From Pseudomonas monteilii NBRC 103158 = DSM 14164 (GTDB lineage: Bacteria > Pseudomonadota > Gammaproteobacteria > Pseudomonadales > Pseudomonadaceae), in assembly GCF_000730605.1 (NCBI RefSeq), contig NZ_BBIS01000010.1:214768-278767 (forward strand): DNA of 64,000 nucleotides. Direction: 5' to 3'. Position 1 is the stretch's first letter, and every line of letters starts with the position of its first letter. Both the position numbers and the translations under genes were made by a program. Below, in pieces: positions 7,747 through 17,349 of this stretch. The notes below the pieces were generated by a model. It saw nothing but the letters and a program-made list of their open reading frames with translations, made no database searches and was not told the DNA's origin.

Positions 7747-8994
7747 CTAAAACCGATCCAACCGGTAGGCCCCCATCTCAGGCCCACTGGCCTGCTCAGC
7801 CAACCGCCCCACCCACTCCGCCGTCACCGCTGCCTGGGTCAGCCCCAAATGCTGATGCCCAAACGCCAGCAGCACCCGCCCATCACACACCCTGTCGATC
7901 ACCGGCAACGAGTCTGGCAACGAAGGCCTGAAGCCCATCCACGGCGTTGCCCCTTCGGCACTCAAGTCTTGCCGAAACAACCCCTTGCTCAAATGGTGCA
8001 ACTGCCAGGCGCGCTGCATGCTCGGCGGTGCCTCCAGCCCGGCGAACTCCACCGTGCCGGCCAGGCGCAAGCCGTCGGCCATGGGCGTCATGATGAACTT
8101 GCGTTCCAGCGACGTGACCGCAAACGGCAGGCGCTGATGCTCGCCCGGCAGCATCAGGTGGTAACCGCGCTCCGTGTCCAGCGGCACCCGCTTGCCCGTC
8201 AGTACGGCGGTCAGTTTCGCGGAGTGCGCACCACAGCTGATCAGCACCTGACGGGTATTGAACGTGCCATGGTCGCTGACCAGGGTGGCCCCGCCGCTGT
8301 GCAACCGGCCACCCTCGACCTGCGCCTGGGCAAACCGTACGCCACTGGCTTTGGCCGCTTCGAACAGCTCGCACACCACCCTGTACGGATCGATGAAATG
8401 GCCGGTCTTGGGAAAGAACAGACCGCCCAGCAATGACGGGTTCAACTGCGGTGCCGCTTCGCGTACGGCCTCAGCCGACCAGAAGTCCACCGGCACCGCC
8501 TGCTGTTGCATGCGTGCGCGCAAGGCCTCCAGGGCCTGGCGTGATTCAGGCTTCTCGAACACCAGCAGTGAGCCATCTTCCTGGAACAGCTCGCTGCGCC
8601 CGATCGAGCCCAGTAATCGCCGCCAGGCACCCAGGCTGCCTTCGTTCAGTGTGCGGATGCCGGCCACGCTGCGCTGGAACGGCGCTGGGCGCAGGTTGAG
8701 CAGCAGGCGAGTGAACCACGGCATGGCCTTGGGCAGGTACTTCCAGTCCAGGCGCAACGGGCCCATCGGGTCCAGCAGCATGCGCGGCAAGCGCTTGAGG
8801 ATCGACAGGTCGGCGATCGGGAACACCTGCTCGGTCGCCAGGTGCCCGGCATTGCCATAGGATGCCCCCTGGCCGGGCGCCTGACGGTCGACCAGCAGCA
8901 CTCGGCGGCCCTGACGGGCCAGTTGCAGGGCGCAAGCGACGCCGACAATGCCGGCGCCAACCACCGCGATATCAGTTTCAGCGGTTTCGAGCAT
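7747..8994 (-). CDS. cis-4-hydroxy-D-proline dehydrogenase (FAD, DAO/DadA type)
   Basis: The 415-residue flavoprotein has the N-terminal FAD motif VVGAGIVGVACALQL and a C-terminal FAD-binding block (FGHQHLGLTQAAVTAEWVG), as in the D-amino-acid oxidase/DadA family. Its place in a complete hydroxyproline cluster indicates oxidation of cis-4-hydroxy-D-proline to the cyclic imine pyrroline-4-hydroxy-2-carboxylate, with electrons going to the respiratory chain. It is the last gene of the operon and starts 2 bp after the stop of the semialdehyde dehydrogenase gene. P. aeruginosa, as I recall, uses a multi-subunit enzyme for this step; here it is a single protein. Confidence 0.88.
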   Translation of the reverse strand: MLETAETDIAVVGAGIVGVACALQLARQGRRVLLVDRQAPGQGASYGNAGHLATEQVFPIADLSILKRLPRMLLDPMGPLRLDWKYLPKAMPWFTRLLLNLRPAPFQRSVAGIRTLNEGSLGAWRRLLGSIGRSELFQEDGSLLVFEKPESRQALEALRARMQQQAVPVDFWSAEAVREAAPQLNPSLLGGLFFPKTGHFIDPYRVVCELFEAAKASGVRFAQAQVEGGRLHSGGATLVSDHGTFNTRQVLISCGAHSAKLTAVLTGKRVPLDTERGYHLMLPGEHQRLPFAVTSLERKFIMTPMADGLRLAGTVEFAGLEAPPSMQRAWQLHHLSKGLFRQDLSAEGATPWMGFRPSLPDSLPVIDRVCDGRVLLAFGHQHLGLTQAAVTAEWVGRLAEQASGPEMGAYRLDRF

Positions 8995-8996
8995 GT

Positions 8997-10574
8997 TCAG
9001 CCTTCCCGTTTACCGTCAAGCAGGCGCCGCAGTTGCAGCGGGTTGCCGTGCTGCAACGCCGACGGCAGCAAGGCCTCGGGGAAGTCCTGGTAGCACACCG
9101 GACGCAGGAAGCGCAGGATCGCCGCCGTGCCCACCGAGGTGGTGCGGGCATCGGAGGTGGCCGGGAACGGTCCGCCGTGGACCATCGCATCGCACACCTC
9201 AACGCCGGTCGGCCAGCCATTGACCAGAATGCGCCCGGCCTTGCGTTCAAGGGTCGGCAGCAGGGCGCGGGCGCTGGTGATGTCGGCATCGTCCAGTTGC
9301 AACGTAGCGGTCAGCTGGCCTTCCAGTTGCTCGGCCACCTGGCGTACCTGTTCATCGCTCACGCAGGCCACGACCAACGACGCAGCACCGAACACTTCGG
9401 CCTGTAACGCCGGGTCTGCCAGGAAGGCTTCGGCCTGGGTCACGAACAACTGTGCCTGGCATTGGTTGGGGCCTTGCCCGGCCTGACCACTGGCTGCCGC
9501 CTTGGCATTGGCGTTTTCCGCCAGGGCACCGACACCGGCCTGGTAAGCACTGAAGATGACCGGGGTGAGCATGGTCTGCGCGGCGGCCTGTTGTACGTGT
9601 TCGCTGGCGGCAGCGATGAAGCGCTGCAACGCGGGCCCTTGTCGGGCGATCACCAGGCCGGGGTTGGTGCAGAACTGGCCAGCACCTTGGGTCAACGAGG
9701 CGACGAAGCCTTGCGCCAGCGCTTCGGCGCGGGCCTGCAAAGCGGCCTCGAAGAGGAATACCGGGTTGATCGAGCTCATTTCGGCGTACACCGGGATCGG
9801 CTCCGGGCGTGCCTGAGCGGCTTGGCACAGTGCGACACCACCGCTACGCGAGCCGGTAAAACCTACTGCCTTGATACGCGGGTCGCTGACCAAGGCGATG
9901 CCCACTTCTCGGCCAGAGCCGTACAACAGCGAGAACACGCCGGCCGGCAAACCGCACAGCTTCACCGCTTGCGCCACGGCCTGGCCGACCAGTTCGCTGG
10001 TGCCAGGGTGGGCGCTGTGGGCCTTGACCACCACCGGGCAGCCAGCGGCCAATGCCGACGCGGTGTCGCCACCGGCTACCGAAAATGCCAGCGGAAAATT
10101 GCTGGCGCCGAACACGGCCACCGGCCCCAGGGCCACCTGGCGCTGACGCAGGTCGGCGCGGGGCAGGGGCTGGCGTTCGGGCTGGGCATTGTCGACCCGT
10201 ACATCCAGCCATTCACCAGCCCGCACCACCCGGGCAAAAGTGCGCAACTGGGTGCAGGTGCGGCCCCGTTCCCCCTGGATGCGCGCTTTGGGCAGGCCGG
10301 TTTCGGCCACGGCGCGGTCGATCAGGGCATCGCCGAGGGCTTCGATCTGCGCGGCGATGGTTTCGAGAAATTGTGCCCGTTGTTCGAGCGAGGTTTCGCG
10401 GTAGGCATCGAACGCCGCCCAGGCCAGGGCGCAGGCCTGGGCCACGTGTTCGCCGGTGCCGCCGAGGTAGGCCGGTTCCAGCGTTTGCCCGGTAGCCGGG
10501 TTGATGGCGTGGATGGCTTCGCGGCTGCCAGTTACCGGCGTCTGGCCGATCAGCAGGTTGCCTGTGAGGGGCAT
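8997..10574 (-). CDS. alpha-Ketoglutarate semialdehyde dehydrogenase
   Basis: The 525-residue aldehyde dehydrogenase catalyses the last step of hydroxyproline breakdown: 2,5-dioxopentanoate to 2-oxoglutarate with NAD(P)+. The family is shown by [29 protein letters not shown], the glycine loop [10 protein letters not shown] and the Cys nucleophile region [11 protein letters not shown], with the conserved Glu in YAEMSSINP. It belongs to the long KGSA dehydrogenase branch that also serves sugar-acid pathways, so it could act on the same intermediate from other sources. It sits between the deaminase gene (108 bp upstream, with a repeat in the gap) and the dehydrogenase gene. Confidence 0.92.
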   Translation of the reverse strand: MPLTGNLLIGQTPVTGSREAIHAINPATGQTLEPAYLGGTGEHVAQACALAWAAFDAYRETSLEQRAQFLETIAAQIEALGDALIDRAVAETGLPKARIQGERGRTCTQLRTFARVVRAGEWLDVRVDNAQPERQPLPRADLRQRQVALGPVAVFGASNFPLAFSVAGGDTASALAAGCPVVVKAHSAHPGTSELVGQAVAQAVKLCGLPAGVFSLLYGSGREVGIALVSDPRIKAVGFTGSRSGGVALCQAAQARPEPIPVYAEMSSINPVFLFEAALQARAEALAQGFVASLTQGAGQFCTNPGLVIARQGPALQRFIAAASEHVQQAAAQTMLTPVIFSAYQAGVGALAENANAKAAASGQAGQGPNQCQAQLFVTQAEAFLADPALQAEVFGAASLVVACVSDEQVRQVAEQLEGQLTATLQLDDADITSARALLPTLERKAGRILVNGWPTGVEVCDAMVHGGPFPATSDARTTSVGTAAILRFLRPVCYQDFPEALLPSALQHGNPLQLRRLLDGKREG

Positions 10575-10621
10575 GTAGCCTCCTTGGAGTCAAATACGGG
10601 TATCAAGGGAAACCGCAGCCC

Positions 10622-10667
10622 CTGTAGGAGCGCCCTTTCGCGACACAAGGCCGCTCTTACAAGAGTC
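10622..10667 (-). repeat. REP-like palindrome (GTAGGAGCG family)
   Basis: The interval reads CTGTAGGAGCGCCCTTTCGC, then GACACAAGGCCGCTCTTACA, an imperfect palindrome of the TGTAGGAGCGGCC family that is common between Pseudomonas genes. It interrupts the hydroxyproline operon and might stabilise or attenuate the distal transcript. Confidence 0.6.
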
Positions 10668-10682
10668 CGCGCAAGTCCAAAG

Positions 10683-11630
10683 TCAGGCGACGTTTTGCTC
10701 AGCCGACCAGCTGGCATACCAGCTGCGGAACAGCGCGTACTGCTGCTCGGCATAGTTGCGCTGCGCATCGGTCAGCACGTCGGTCTCGTTGAAGTGCAGG
10801 CTGTATTCGCGGTCACCGTTCAGCACCATCAGGTGCTTGTAGTACAGCACCAGGTCGCAACCCTCATCGAACGACGACAGCACCGCCAGTGCCGCTTCCA
10901 GCTCACGCGCCAGGCGACGGGCCTTCGCATCGCCCTTGGCCGCCTGCTTGCTCAGGCTCACCAAGTGCAGCACTTCACGCGGCAGGGCGTTGCCGATGCC
11001 GGTGATGGCACCGGTGGCGTTGCAGTTGACGAAACCATGCACCACCTGGGTATCCACGCCGACCATCAGGGTCACATCGTCATCCTTGGAGGTGATGTGC
11101 TCGGCGGCGTAGCGCAGGTCGGCGCCACCGCCGAACTCCTTGAAGCCGATCAGGTTGGAGAATTCGCGGCGCAGTTCGAAGAACAGGTCGGCGCGGGTGG
11201 CGAAGCCGTAGTAGGGGCTGTTGTAGATCACTGCTGGCAGCTTGGGCGCGGCGGCGAGAATGGCCGAGAAGTGGTGCTTCTGGGCGATCAACGAGGCACC
11301 CCGGCTAAGCACGCGGGGGATGACCATAAGGCCGGCGGCACCGACCTTGGCAGCATGGGCCGCGTGGGAAACCGCTTCGCGGGTGTTCACCGCACCCGTG
11401 CCGACGATGGTGGGAATGCCTGCGGCCACCAGGCGCGCCACACCTTCCTGGCGCTCGGCTTCGGTCAGCAGCGGCCAGTCACCCATCGAGCCGCAGTACA
11501 CCACGGCGCTCATGCCGGCCTCGATCAGTTCGCGGCCCTTGCGCACCAGAGCGTCGAAGTCCGGCTTGCGGTCTGCGGTGCATGGGGTCATCAAGGCGGG
11601 CATGGTGCCGGTGAAGATGTTGTCAGTCAT
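10683..11630 (-). CDS. Pyrroline-4-hydroxy-2-carboxylate deaminase (DHDPS family)
   Basis: This aldolase-fold enzyme removes ammonia and water from pyrroline-4-hydroxy-2-carboxylate to give alpha-ketoglutarate semialdehyde. From the chosen start it has 315 residues. The dihydrodipicolinate synthase family is shown by the Schiff-base Lys near residue 164 (LIGFKEFGGG) and the Tyr near 136 (VIYNSPYYG). I prefer the ATG at 11630 to the upstream one at 11648 because GAGGAG precedes it at good spacing. It stands between the epimerase and semialdehyde dehydrogenase genes, which fixes its role more firmly than the sequence alone. Confidence 0.92.
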   Translation of the reverse strand: MTDNIFTGTMPALMTPCTADRKPDFDALVRKGRELIEAGMSAVVYCGSMGDWPLLTEAERQEGVARLVAAGIPTIVGTGAVNTREAVSHAAHAAKVGAAGLMVIPRVLSRGASLIAQKHHFSAILAAAPKLPAVIYNSPYYGFATRADLFFELRREFSNLIGFKEFGGGADLRYAAEHITSKDDDVTLMVGVDTQVVHGFVNCNATGAITGIGNALPREVLHLVSLSKQAAKGDAKARRLARELEAALAVLSSFDEGCDLVLYYKHLMVLNGDREYSLHFNETDVLTDAQRNYAEQQYALFRSWYASWSAEQNVA

Positions 11631-11671
11631 TGTTGTCACTCCTCGCAATGTTCAGTCGGAAAAAGCCGGGG

Positions 11672-12598
11672 TCAGATACCCCAGGCGAACGGGTCTTGTT
11701 CGTCGATCAGCAGGGTGCTGTCGGCGGTCATGTAGGCGCGGCCGGTGATGAACGGGCGAATGTGTTCGCCGTCGCGCTCGTAGCGGCCGTGGAACTGGCT
11801 GCCGGTGATGCTGGCCTGCACCCAGGTCTGGCCTTCGGCAAGCTTGCCGTCGGCGGCCAGGCAGGCCAGCTTGGCGCTGGTGCCGGTGCCGCAGGGCGAG
11901 CGGTCGTAGGCCTTGCCAGGGCACATCACGAAGTTGCGGCTGTCGGCGTTGGCGTCGTTGGCGAACAACTCAACGTGGTCGATGGGGGCGCCGTTTTCAC
12001 CCGTGATGCCCTGGGCTTCGAGGGCCTTGAGCATGGCCCAGGTGTACTCGGTGAGCGCTTCCCGGTTGCCCAGCTCTATGCGCTGGCCGTGTTCGGAAAC
12101 CAGGAAGAACCAGTTGCCGCCCCAGGCAATGTCGCCATGCACGACGCCGTGCCCGGGCACATCCACCGCCACCTGCTGGCGATAGCGGTAAGAGGGCACA
12201 TTGGCGACGGTGATGGCGCCATCTTCATGCAGGGTGGCGCTGACTTGGCCGACCGGGGTGTCTATCTTGTGCACGCCGGGCGCGATCAGGCCCAGGTGCT
12301 GCAACGAGGCGACTAGGCCGATGGTGCCGTGACCGCACATGTTCAGGTAGCCGGCATTGTTGAAGAAGATCACCCCGCACGTGGCGTCGGCAGACACCGG
12401 TGGGCAGTACAGCGCGCCCACCAGCACATCGTTGCCGCGAGGCTCCAGCAGGCAGGCACGGCGCCAGTGGTCGTGCAGCTCGCGCAGTTCGTCGCGCTGT
12501 TCGGCCATGCTGCGGCCATGCAGTTGCGGGAAGCCCTTCATCACCAGGCGGGTCGGTTCGCCGCCAGTGTGGGAGTCGATGACGTGAATCTGTTTCAT
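11672..12598 (-). CDS. lhpA: 4-Hydroxyproline 2-epimerase
   Basis: It converts trans-4-hydroxy-L-proline to cis-4-hydroxy-D-proline, the entry step of the pathway. It is a member of the proline racemase fold with 308 residues. Both catalytic cysteines are present: Cys88 in NMCGHGTIG and Cys236 in [14 protein letters not shown], the pair that acts as acid and base in this PLP-independent family. A true proline racemase is unlikely given the operon. The gene follows the permease by 23 bp and precedes the deaminase by 41 bp. Confidence 0.95.
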   Translation of the reverse strand: MKQIHVIDSHTGGEPTRLVMKGFPQLHGRSMAEQRDELRELHDHWRRACLLEPRGNDVLVGALYCPPVSADATCGVIFFNNAGYLNMCGHGTIGLVASLQHLGLIAPGVHKIDTPVGQVSATLHEDGAITVANVPSYRYRQQVAVDVPGHGVVHGDIAWGGNWFFLVSEHGQRIELGNREALTEYTWAMLKALEAQGITGENGAPIDHVELFANDANADSRNFVMCPGKAYDRSPCGTGTSAKLACLAADGKLAEGQTWVQASITGSQFHGRYERDGEHIRPFITGRAYMTADSTLLIDEQDPFAWGI

Positions 12599-12621
12599 GG
12601 GCTTGTCCCTTGCGTAAAAGA

Positions 12622-14235
12622 TCAGGAGGCGACGGCGGCAGGGCGGCCGGCATAGGTGTCAGCGGTGGTTTCGCTTTCGTCCTCGCCTTCCAGGCGCACC
12701 AGGTGTGCAGGCACGCCAGTGGCCGCTCCCCAGTAGTAGATGCCCAGGGCACAAGCCGCCACGACTGCGGTGTCGAGCGGGTGGCCGATGACCCCCAGGC
12801 CGCCGAAGCTGCCCAGCCACGACAGCAGGATGGTTACTGCGTAGAAGCCGATCAGCCATGCCGACGAGCGCACTTGCTGGGCCAGCGACAGGTGCTGGGT
12901 GGGCACGAAGCGACCGCACAGCAGGTACAGCACGAACATCACGATTTGCAGGGCCAGTAGCCACGACACGGTATTCCAGCCGGACCAGTACACGATCAGC
13001 GCGGCGATGATGAACGACAGCGGGCCGAGCACGCCCATACCCTTGACCCGGAACGGGCGCGGCATGTCTGGCGCATTGCGGCGCAGGGCGGCGACGGTGA
13101 CCGGGGCCACGGCGTAGCTCAGTACCAGGGCAGCGGATACCACGTTGATCAGCGCTTCCCACGACGGGAACGGCAGGGTCCAGAACACCGACAGGGCAAA
13201 CGTCAGCCATAGCGCCGGACGCGGGATGCCGGACTCTGCATCGATGCGGGTGAAGTACTTGAAGAAGGTGCCGGTCTGCGCCCAGCCATAGATCACGCGC
13301 GGGGTGGCGTTCATGTAGATGTTGCCGCAGCCGCTGGGCGAGATCACCGCGTCGGCCACCACCAGGTAGGCCAGCCAGCCCACACCCAGGGCAAGGGCGA
13401 TGTCACGGTAGGGCAGGGCCAGTTCCTTGGTGACCGCAGCCCAGCCGTTGGTGAGCATTTCGGTCGGTACGCTGCCGAGGAAGGCCAGTTGCAGCAGGGC
13501 GTAGATGGCGGTGGACAGCAGCACCGAAAGCATCAGCGCAATCGGGATAGTGCGCTGCGGGTTCTTCACCTCGCTGGCTACCGAAATGATCGGCGTCAGG
13601 CCCAGGTAGGCGAAGATGATGCCGCCCGCCGACACGGCCATTTCCACCCCGGACAGGCCGAACGGGGCAAAACCGTGGACCTCGAAGTTTTCTGGCTTGA
13701 AGAAGGTGAACAGTACGCCAATCACCAGCAGCGGCACGATGAACTTGAATACGCTGACCAGGTTGTTGGCCTTGGCGAAGGTTTTCACGCTGCGGTAATT
13801 GAGGAAGAAGAACAGCCCCAGCAGCGCGAACTGCACGAGCCAGCCAAGCACGGTCGGGTCGCTTGAACCGGTTTTGGTCAGCCCGGGAAACCAGGCGGCG
13901 GCGTACTGGCGCGAGGCGACCACTTCGATGGCGATCAGGCTGGAAAAGGCGATCAGGGTGATGAAACCCATCAGGTAGCCCAGCAGCGGGCCGTGCGAGT
14001 AAACCGGGTAGCGCACCACGCCACCGGCGCGGGGCAGGGCGGCGCCCAGTTCGCAGTAGACGATGCCCAGCAGCAGCACGGCGAACCCGCCGAGGAACCA
14101 GGACAGGATGCCAGCCGGGCCGGCGATGGCCGAGACATGGCTGGCGGCGAACAGCCAGCCAGAGCCGAAAATGGCCCCCAGGCCGATGAAGGTGAGGTCC
14201 AGCAGTGATAACTGTTTCTTGAATTTGCCTGACAT
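12622..14235 (-). CDS. APC-family amino acid permease, probably for hydroxyproline
   Basis: The 537-residue inner-membrane transporter has about twelve hydrophobic segments and APC-superfamily features: [14 protein letters not shown] in the first helix, a Gly-rich [12 protein letters not shown], then [11 protein letters not shown]. As the first gene of the hydroxyproline operon it most likely imports the substrate. The initiation region holds AACAAAAA at 14245-14252 (complement strand) directly at the SD, a possible Hfq/Crc site. The last 40 residues are hydrophilic and cytoplasmic. Confidence 0.9.
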   Translation of the reverse strand: MSGKFKKQLSLLDLTFIGLGAIFGSGWLFAASHVSAIAGPAGILSWFLGGFAVLLLGIVYCELGAALPRAGGVVRYPVYSHGPLLGYLMGFITLIAFSSLIAIEVVASRQYAAAWFPGLTKTGSSDPTVLGWLVQFALLGLFFFLNYRSVKTFAKANNLVSVFKFIVPLLVIGVLFTFFKPENFEVHGFAPFGLSGVEMAVSAGGIIFAYLGLTPIISVASEVKNPQRTIPIALMLSVLLSTAIYALLQLAFLGSVPTEMLTNGWAAVTKELALPYRDIALALGVGWLAYLVVADAVISPSGCGNIYMNATPRVIYGWAQTGTFFKYFTRIDAESGIPRPALWLTFALSVFWTLPFPSWEALINVVSAALVLSYAVAPVTVAALRRNAPDMPRPFRVKGMGVLGPLSFIIAALIVYWSGWNTVSWLLALQIVMFVLYLLCGRFVPTQHLSLAQQVRSSAWLIGFYAVTILLSWLGSFGGLGVIGHPLDTAVVAACALGIYYWGAATGVPAHLVRLEGEDESETTADTYAGRPAAVAS

Positions 14236-14529
14236 GGGTTCGCCTTTTTGTTGGTTATTGGATAGGCAGGTCTGATGTCACGAGATGCGGCTTTTTGGGC
14301 CGCGCTCTTGTAGGACTTGGGCGGCTTGCGTGGGGCATAGAGTGAACCGGTCGGGGCGGCGGTTCTTGATGGTTTTCTGCAAGGGGGATGACGAAATCGG
14401 CACAGTTGCAAAAAATGCTGGCGGCGAGGGTGGGGTGCTGGATAGGCTGTAGGCCTTAGCGAATAAGGGCTGTAGAGATGTGTTGGTAGTGCTGGCCTCT
14501 TCGCGGGCACAGCCAGCAGAGAACCGAAG
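14236..14529. promoter_or_regulatory. Divergent promoter region of the hydroxyproline genes
   Basis: The gap separates the permease operon from the PAS-AraC regulator and must hold both promoters. I found no confident sigma-70 or sigma-54 pair; CGGCAC-AG-TTGCA at about 14397 resembles a sigma-54 site but its spacing is too short. A half REP element lies at about 14490-14510. Confidence 0.4.
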
Positions 14530-15303
14530 ATGACCGACAATCCCTTGGCAACCCTGTACCAGTCTCTCGACTTGCACCGCCCCGCGAGCCTTGAGGCCCT
14601 GCTGGCCAGCGTTTCCCTGCTATTGCCGATCCTCGACGTCATCCCCAACGCCGCCATCTTCATCAAAGACCCGGCCGCCCGCTACGTGCTGGCCAACAAC
14701 ACCCTGGTCCAGCGTTGCGGCCTCAAGCGCTTGCAGCCGTTGCTCGGCAAGACCAGCGCTGAAGTCTTCCCGGCACAGCTTGGCCCCGGCTACACCGAGC
14801 AGGACCGCCGCGTACTCAAGGAAGGCCTGGTGCTGGACGACCAGCTGGAGCTGCACCTGTACGGCAGCCGCGAGCCCGGCTGGTGCCTGACCCACAAGCG
14901 CCCGCTGTACAACCAGGCGGGCGAGATCATCGGCTTGGTGGGCATTTCGGTCGACCTGCAATCAGCCGCCGACACTCACCCTGCATACCAGCGCCTGGCC
15001 GCGGTGGACGAGCATATCCGCCAGCACTTTCACCAGCCGATCAGTATGGGCGAGCTGACCCGCATCGCCGGCATTTCCGTGGCTCAGCTGGAGCGCTACT
15101 GCAAGCGGGTATTTCACCTCACGCCCCGACAGATGATCCACAAGGCGCGCCTGGAGCACGCCCACCGCCTGCTGCATTCGGACCTGCCGATCACCGACGT
15201 GGCGATGCGCTGTGGCTACACCGACCACAGCGCCTTCAGCCGCCAGTTCAAGCAACTGACGGGTTTCACGCCGAGGCAGTATCGGCAGGCGACGGTGCCG
15301 TAG
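14530..15303 (+). CDS. PAS-AraC regulator of hydroxyproline catabolism
   Basis: The 257-residue protein has a PAS-like sensor domain at about residues 30-145 (VIPNAAIFIKDPAARYVLANN, later GLVGISVDL) and an AraC-type double helix-turn-helix at about 155-250 (ISVAQLERYCKRVF, then AMRCGYTDHSAFSRQFKQLTG). It is divergent from the hydroxyproline operon and is the only regulator in the block, so it is the likely activator, with hydroxyproline or an intermediate as ligand. The gene overlaps the convergent DUF6216-like gene by 38 bp at the 3-prime end. Confidence 0.9.
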   Translation: MTDNPLATLYQSLDLHRPASLEALLASVSLLLPILDVIPNAAIFIKDPAARYVLANNTLVQRCGLKRLQPLLGKTSAEVFPAQLGPGYTEQDRRVLKEGLVLDDQLELHLYGSREPGWCLTHKRPLYNQAGEIIGLVGISVDLQSAADTHPAYQRLAAVDEHIRQHFHQPISMGELTRIAGISVAQLERYCKRVFHLTPRQMIHKARLEHAHRLLHSDLPITDVAMRCGYTDHSAFSRQFKQLTGFTPRQYRQATVP

Positions 15304-16162
15304 CCGTAGTGGCCTCAGGTGAAGCGACTCTTGCTTGCCAGACCTTATAGAGCTTTTGTGCACGTTCCATCCGCGACAGCTTCAGTACGGTCAGCAGTAG
15401 GCCGAGGAACAGTATTGCGGCTAAACCTGTCAGCAGAGCACGCTGGCCCTTCACACCTTTTTCAACTTGCGCTGCGTAGTCGGGGGCCATGAAGAACGAG
15501 CAGATGGTGTCGAGTTTTTCTTCCGGCATGTAGCGTGTAAAAGGCGCCAGGCTTTCCGAAGACCGGCACTGGTCCAGCGTGAGCTTTTCATCCGGAAACC
15601 ACATTTCAAACTTGATGTCCTGTTGCGACAGGTAGAAGGCAGGTGACGCCGGGTCATTTTTCAGCGATACCATCAAATACTCCGACTGGTTTGCCACCGG
15701 CAGCGGGGTAATTAGCGCGAAAAGTACAATCAACAGGGCAAGGAACCCTTTGAAGCGACCTCGGGAGAATCGCGCTGTAGCAAACTTGGGCTCGTCGAAA
15801 TCACTCCAGTCGATATAGGCGCGGTTGCGGCTCAGGTCGCCGGGTGCAAAGCCGTTATCTACGATCCACCGGTGGGCAAGGCAGGCCTCATGCAGGTTGT
15901 TGGCCGGGATATTGAATTCATAGCGGAAGAACTCAATTTCTCGTAATTCCCTGCGCAGGGTATTCAACTGCGAGTGACTGTCGAATTCGGTGGTGCCACC
16001 GAAACTGCGCCAGATAAGGTCGCGAAGAAAGTAGAGCGAACCGGCTCGCCTGTAGATGAACCACAGCAGCAACCCAATCAATATAAGCGTGCCGACCCCG
16101 CCGAGGGGGGCGAGCGTTTCTACGCTCCAGAACGATGAGGCCAGATTGGTGGAATTCGTCAT
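15266..16162 (-). CDS. Membrane protein, DUF6216-like, function unknown
   Basis: The 298-residue protein has three hydrophobic segments: about residues 18-38 (LAPLGGVGTLILIGLLLWFI), about 137-157 (GFLALLIVLFALITPLPV) and about 245-265 (ALLTGLAAILFLGLLLTVL). The region between the last two, with two Cys and acidic patches, is predicted to be periplasmic. It recalls the DUF6216 family but I am not certain. AAAGGAGC precedes the ATG. Its 3-prime end overlaps the end of the AraC gene on the other strand. The 158 bp between it and the LysR gene hold only AT-rich sequence that could be its promoter. Confidence 0.78.
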   Translation of the reverse strand: MTNSTNLASSFWSVETLAPLGGVGTLILIGLLLWFIYRRAGSLYFLRDLIWRSFGGTTEFDSHSQLNTLRRELREIEFFRYEFNIPANNLHEACLAHRWIVDNGFAPGDLSRNRAYIDWSDFDEPKFATARFSRGRFKGFLALLIVLFALITPLPVANQSEYLMVSLKNDPASPAFYLSQQDIKFEMWFPDEKLTLDQCRSSESLAPFTRYMPEEKLDTICSFFMAPDYAAQVEKGVKGQRALLTGLAAILFLGLLLTVLKLSRMERAQKLYKVWQARVASPEATTATAPSPADTASA

Positions 16163-16320
16163 GTCAGCTCCTTTAACGATTTAAGCGGGCCTTGTGCTTA
16201 TGCTTCAGGCCAGCGCGTCCGATAAGGCGGCAATAATAAAAGCGCTTAAGCTGACATGTCGCTAGTGAAACTTCCGAGTTGGTTGTAGGGAATTTCTTGA
16301 TTGACTGCGTGGCCTCATAT

Positions 16321-17208
16321 TCAGCCGTTGGCAAATAGTCCACGTGCCTCGGCAAAGCACTGCTCGGCAATCGCCGAGCGCGGCTCGCTACGGCGCAGCA
16401 ACAGGCCGACCGGGCTGTGGATGGCAGCGTCGGCCACCGGCAGAATGCGCAGGTGCTCGCTGAGGTCTTCGAGGCCGCAGTCCAACGGCATGATCGCGCA
16501 GCACATGCCGGTGTTGATGGCCTGTATCAGCTGGAAAGTCGAGTCGCTTTCCAGTACCGCATGCGGTTCCAGACCACGGCTGCGCAAGCTCAGGTCCAGC
16601 GACTGTCGGTAGTGCATACCCTTGCTCAACAGGCCCAGCGGTATGTCGCTGAGCGCGTCCCAGCGCAGGGTGTCGCTGTCAAACTGGAAGTGCCGGGTGT
16701 CGTGCAGCAGGCCCATGGTGGTGGTGCCCAGTTCCAGTACTTCGAAGAAGCTGGTGTTGACCTGGTCCAGGTAGCAGATACCCAGGTCGAGCTGGTTGCG
16801 GCTCAGTCCGTCGATGACTTGCTCCGAGCTCAGCGAACTGAGCTGGAAGTGCAGTTCGGGGTATTTTTCGCGCAGCGGCAGCAGCAGGTGCATGGGGTTG
16901 AAGCTGGCCAGCGGCACTGTGCCCAGTCGCAGGCTGCCGACCACCTGGCCCCGGCAACTGGCGGCCTCGGCCTGCAGGCCGTCGTGGGCGGCGAGCAGGG
17001 TGCGGGCCCAGGCCAGAATACGCTCGCCGGCCTCGGTGAAGCCTTCGAAGCGCTGGCCGCGTTTGACTAGCACCAGGTCCAGCTCGTCCTCCAGGTTGCG
17101 CAGGCGCATGGACAGCGTCGGCTGAGTGATATGGCACAGCGCCGCCGCCTGGCCGAAGTGGCGGGTCTGGTCGAGGGCGATGAGGAACTTGAGCTGCTTG
17201 ATGTCCAT
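16321..17208 (-). CDS. LysR-type regulator of the moa/fdh block
   Basis: The 295-residue protein is a typical LysR regulator. It has an N-terminal winged helix (QAAALCHITQPTLSMRLRNLEDEL) and a two-lobed effector domain. The frame is open far upstream on this strand, but MDIKQLKFLIALDQTRHFGQ is the classical LysR start, so I place the ATG at 17208. It is divergent from moaB, with 141 bp between the genes. That gap holds two dyads, TATGGT-N7-ACCATA and CGAT-N11-ATCG, and the second recurs in front of moaA and fdhF. I infer that it controls all of them; the ligand is unknown. Confidence 0.93.
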   Translation of the reverse strand: MDIKQLKFLIALDQTRHFGQAAALCHITQPTLSMRLRNLEDELDLVLVKRGQRFEGFTEAGERILAWARTLLAAHDGLQAEAASCRGQVVGSLRLGTVPLASFNPMHLLLPLREKYPELHFQLSSLSSEQVIDGLSRNQLDLGICYLDQVNTSFFEVLELGTTTMGLLHDTRHFQFDSDTLRWDALSDIPLGLLSKGMHYRQSLDLSLRSRGLEPHAVLESDSTFQLIQAINTGMCCAIMPLDCGLEDLSEHLRILPVADAAIHSPVGLLLRRSEPRSAIAEQCFAEARGLFANG

Positions 17209-17222
17209 GAAAGTGCCTGGCG

Positions 17223-17241
17223 TATGGTTGTGCAGACCATA
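17223..17241 (+). promoter_or_regulatory. Dyad TATGGT-N7-ACCATA near the LysR start
   Basis: A perfect inverted repeat with 6-bp arms lies 15 bp upstream of the LysR start codon. It is a candidate autoregulatory site, but no second copy was seen at the other promoters of the block. Confidence 0.45.
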
Positions 17242-17252
17242 ACCCACGTCTG

Positions 17253-17271
17253 CGATAGATGTCATTGATCG
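17253..17271 (+). promoter_or_regulatory. LysR-type box upstream of moaB
   Basis: CGAT-N11-ATCG fits the T-N11-A core of LysR binding sites. It is followed after exactly 15 bp by the 14-bp box at 17287, the same geometry as at fdhF and moaA. Confidence 0.6.
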
Positions 17272-17286
17272 GCCGGTAAGCCATAA

Positions 17287-17317
17287 CGATTGGACGCCCC
17301 CGAGCCACGCCTCTAGC
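17287..17317 (+). promoter_or_regulatory. Predicted moaB promoter with shared box
   Basis: CGATTGGACGCCCC (17287-17300) occurs identically in front of fdhF and, at 11 of 14 positions, in front of moaA. It contains a -35-like TTGGAC (17290-17295); 16 bp further is TCTAGC as a weak -10. The poor -10 is what one expects of a LysR-activated promoter. Confidence 0.5.
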
Positions 17318-17349
17318 GTGGCGACAAGGCCATTCAAGGAGCTTTTACT

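Noticed and set aside
9462..11735. 757-codon open frame on the plus strand across the hydroxyproline operon
   Set aside because: It runs antisense through two enzymes with clear catalytic motifs and across their intergenic gap; no start signal or domain.
14397..14412. Sigma-54-like sequence CGGCAC-AG-TTGCA in the hydroxyproline divergent region
   Set aside because: The spacing between GG and GC elements is three bases too short for a -24/-12 promoter.
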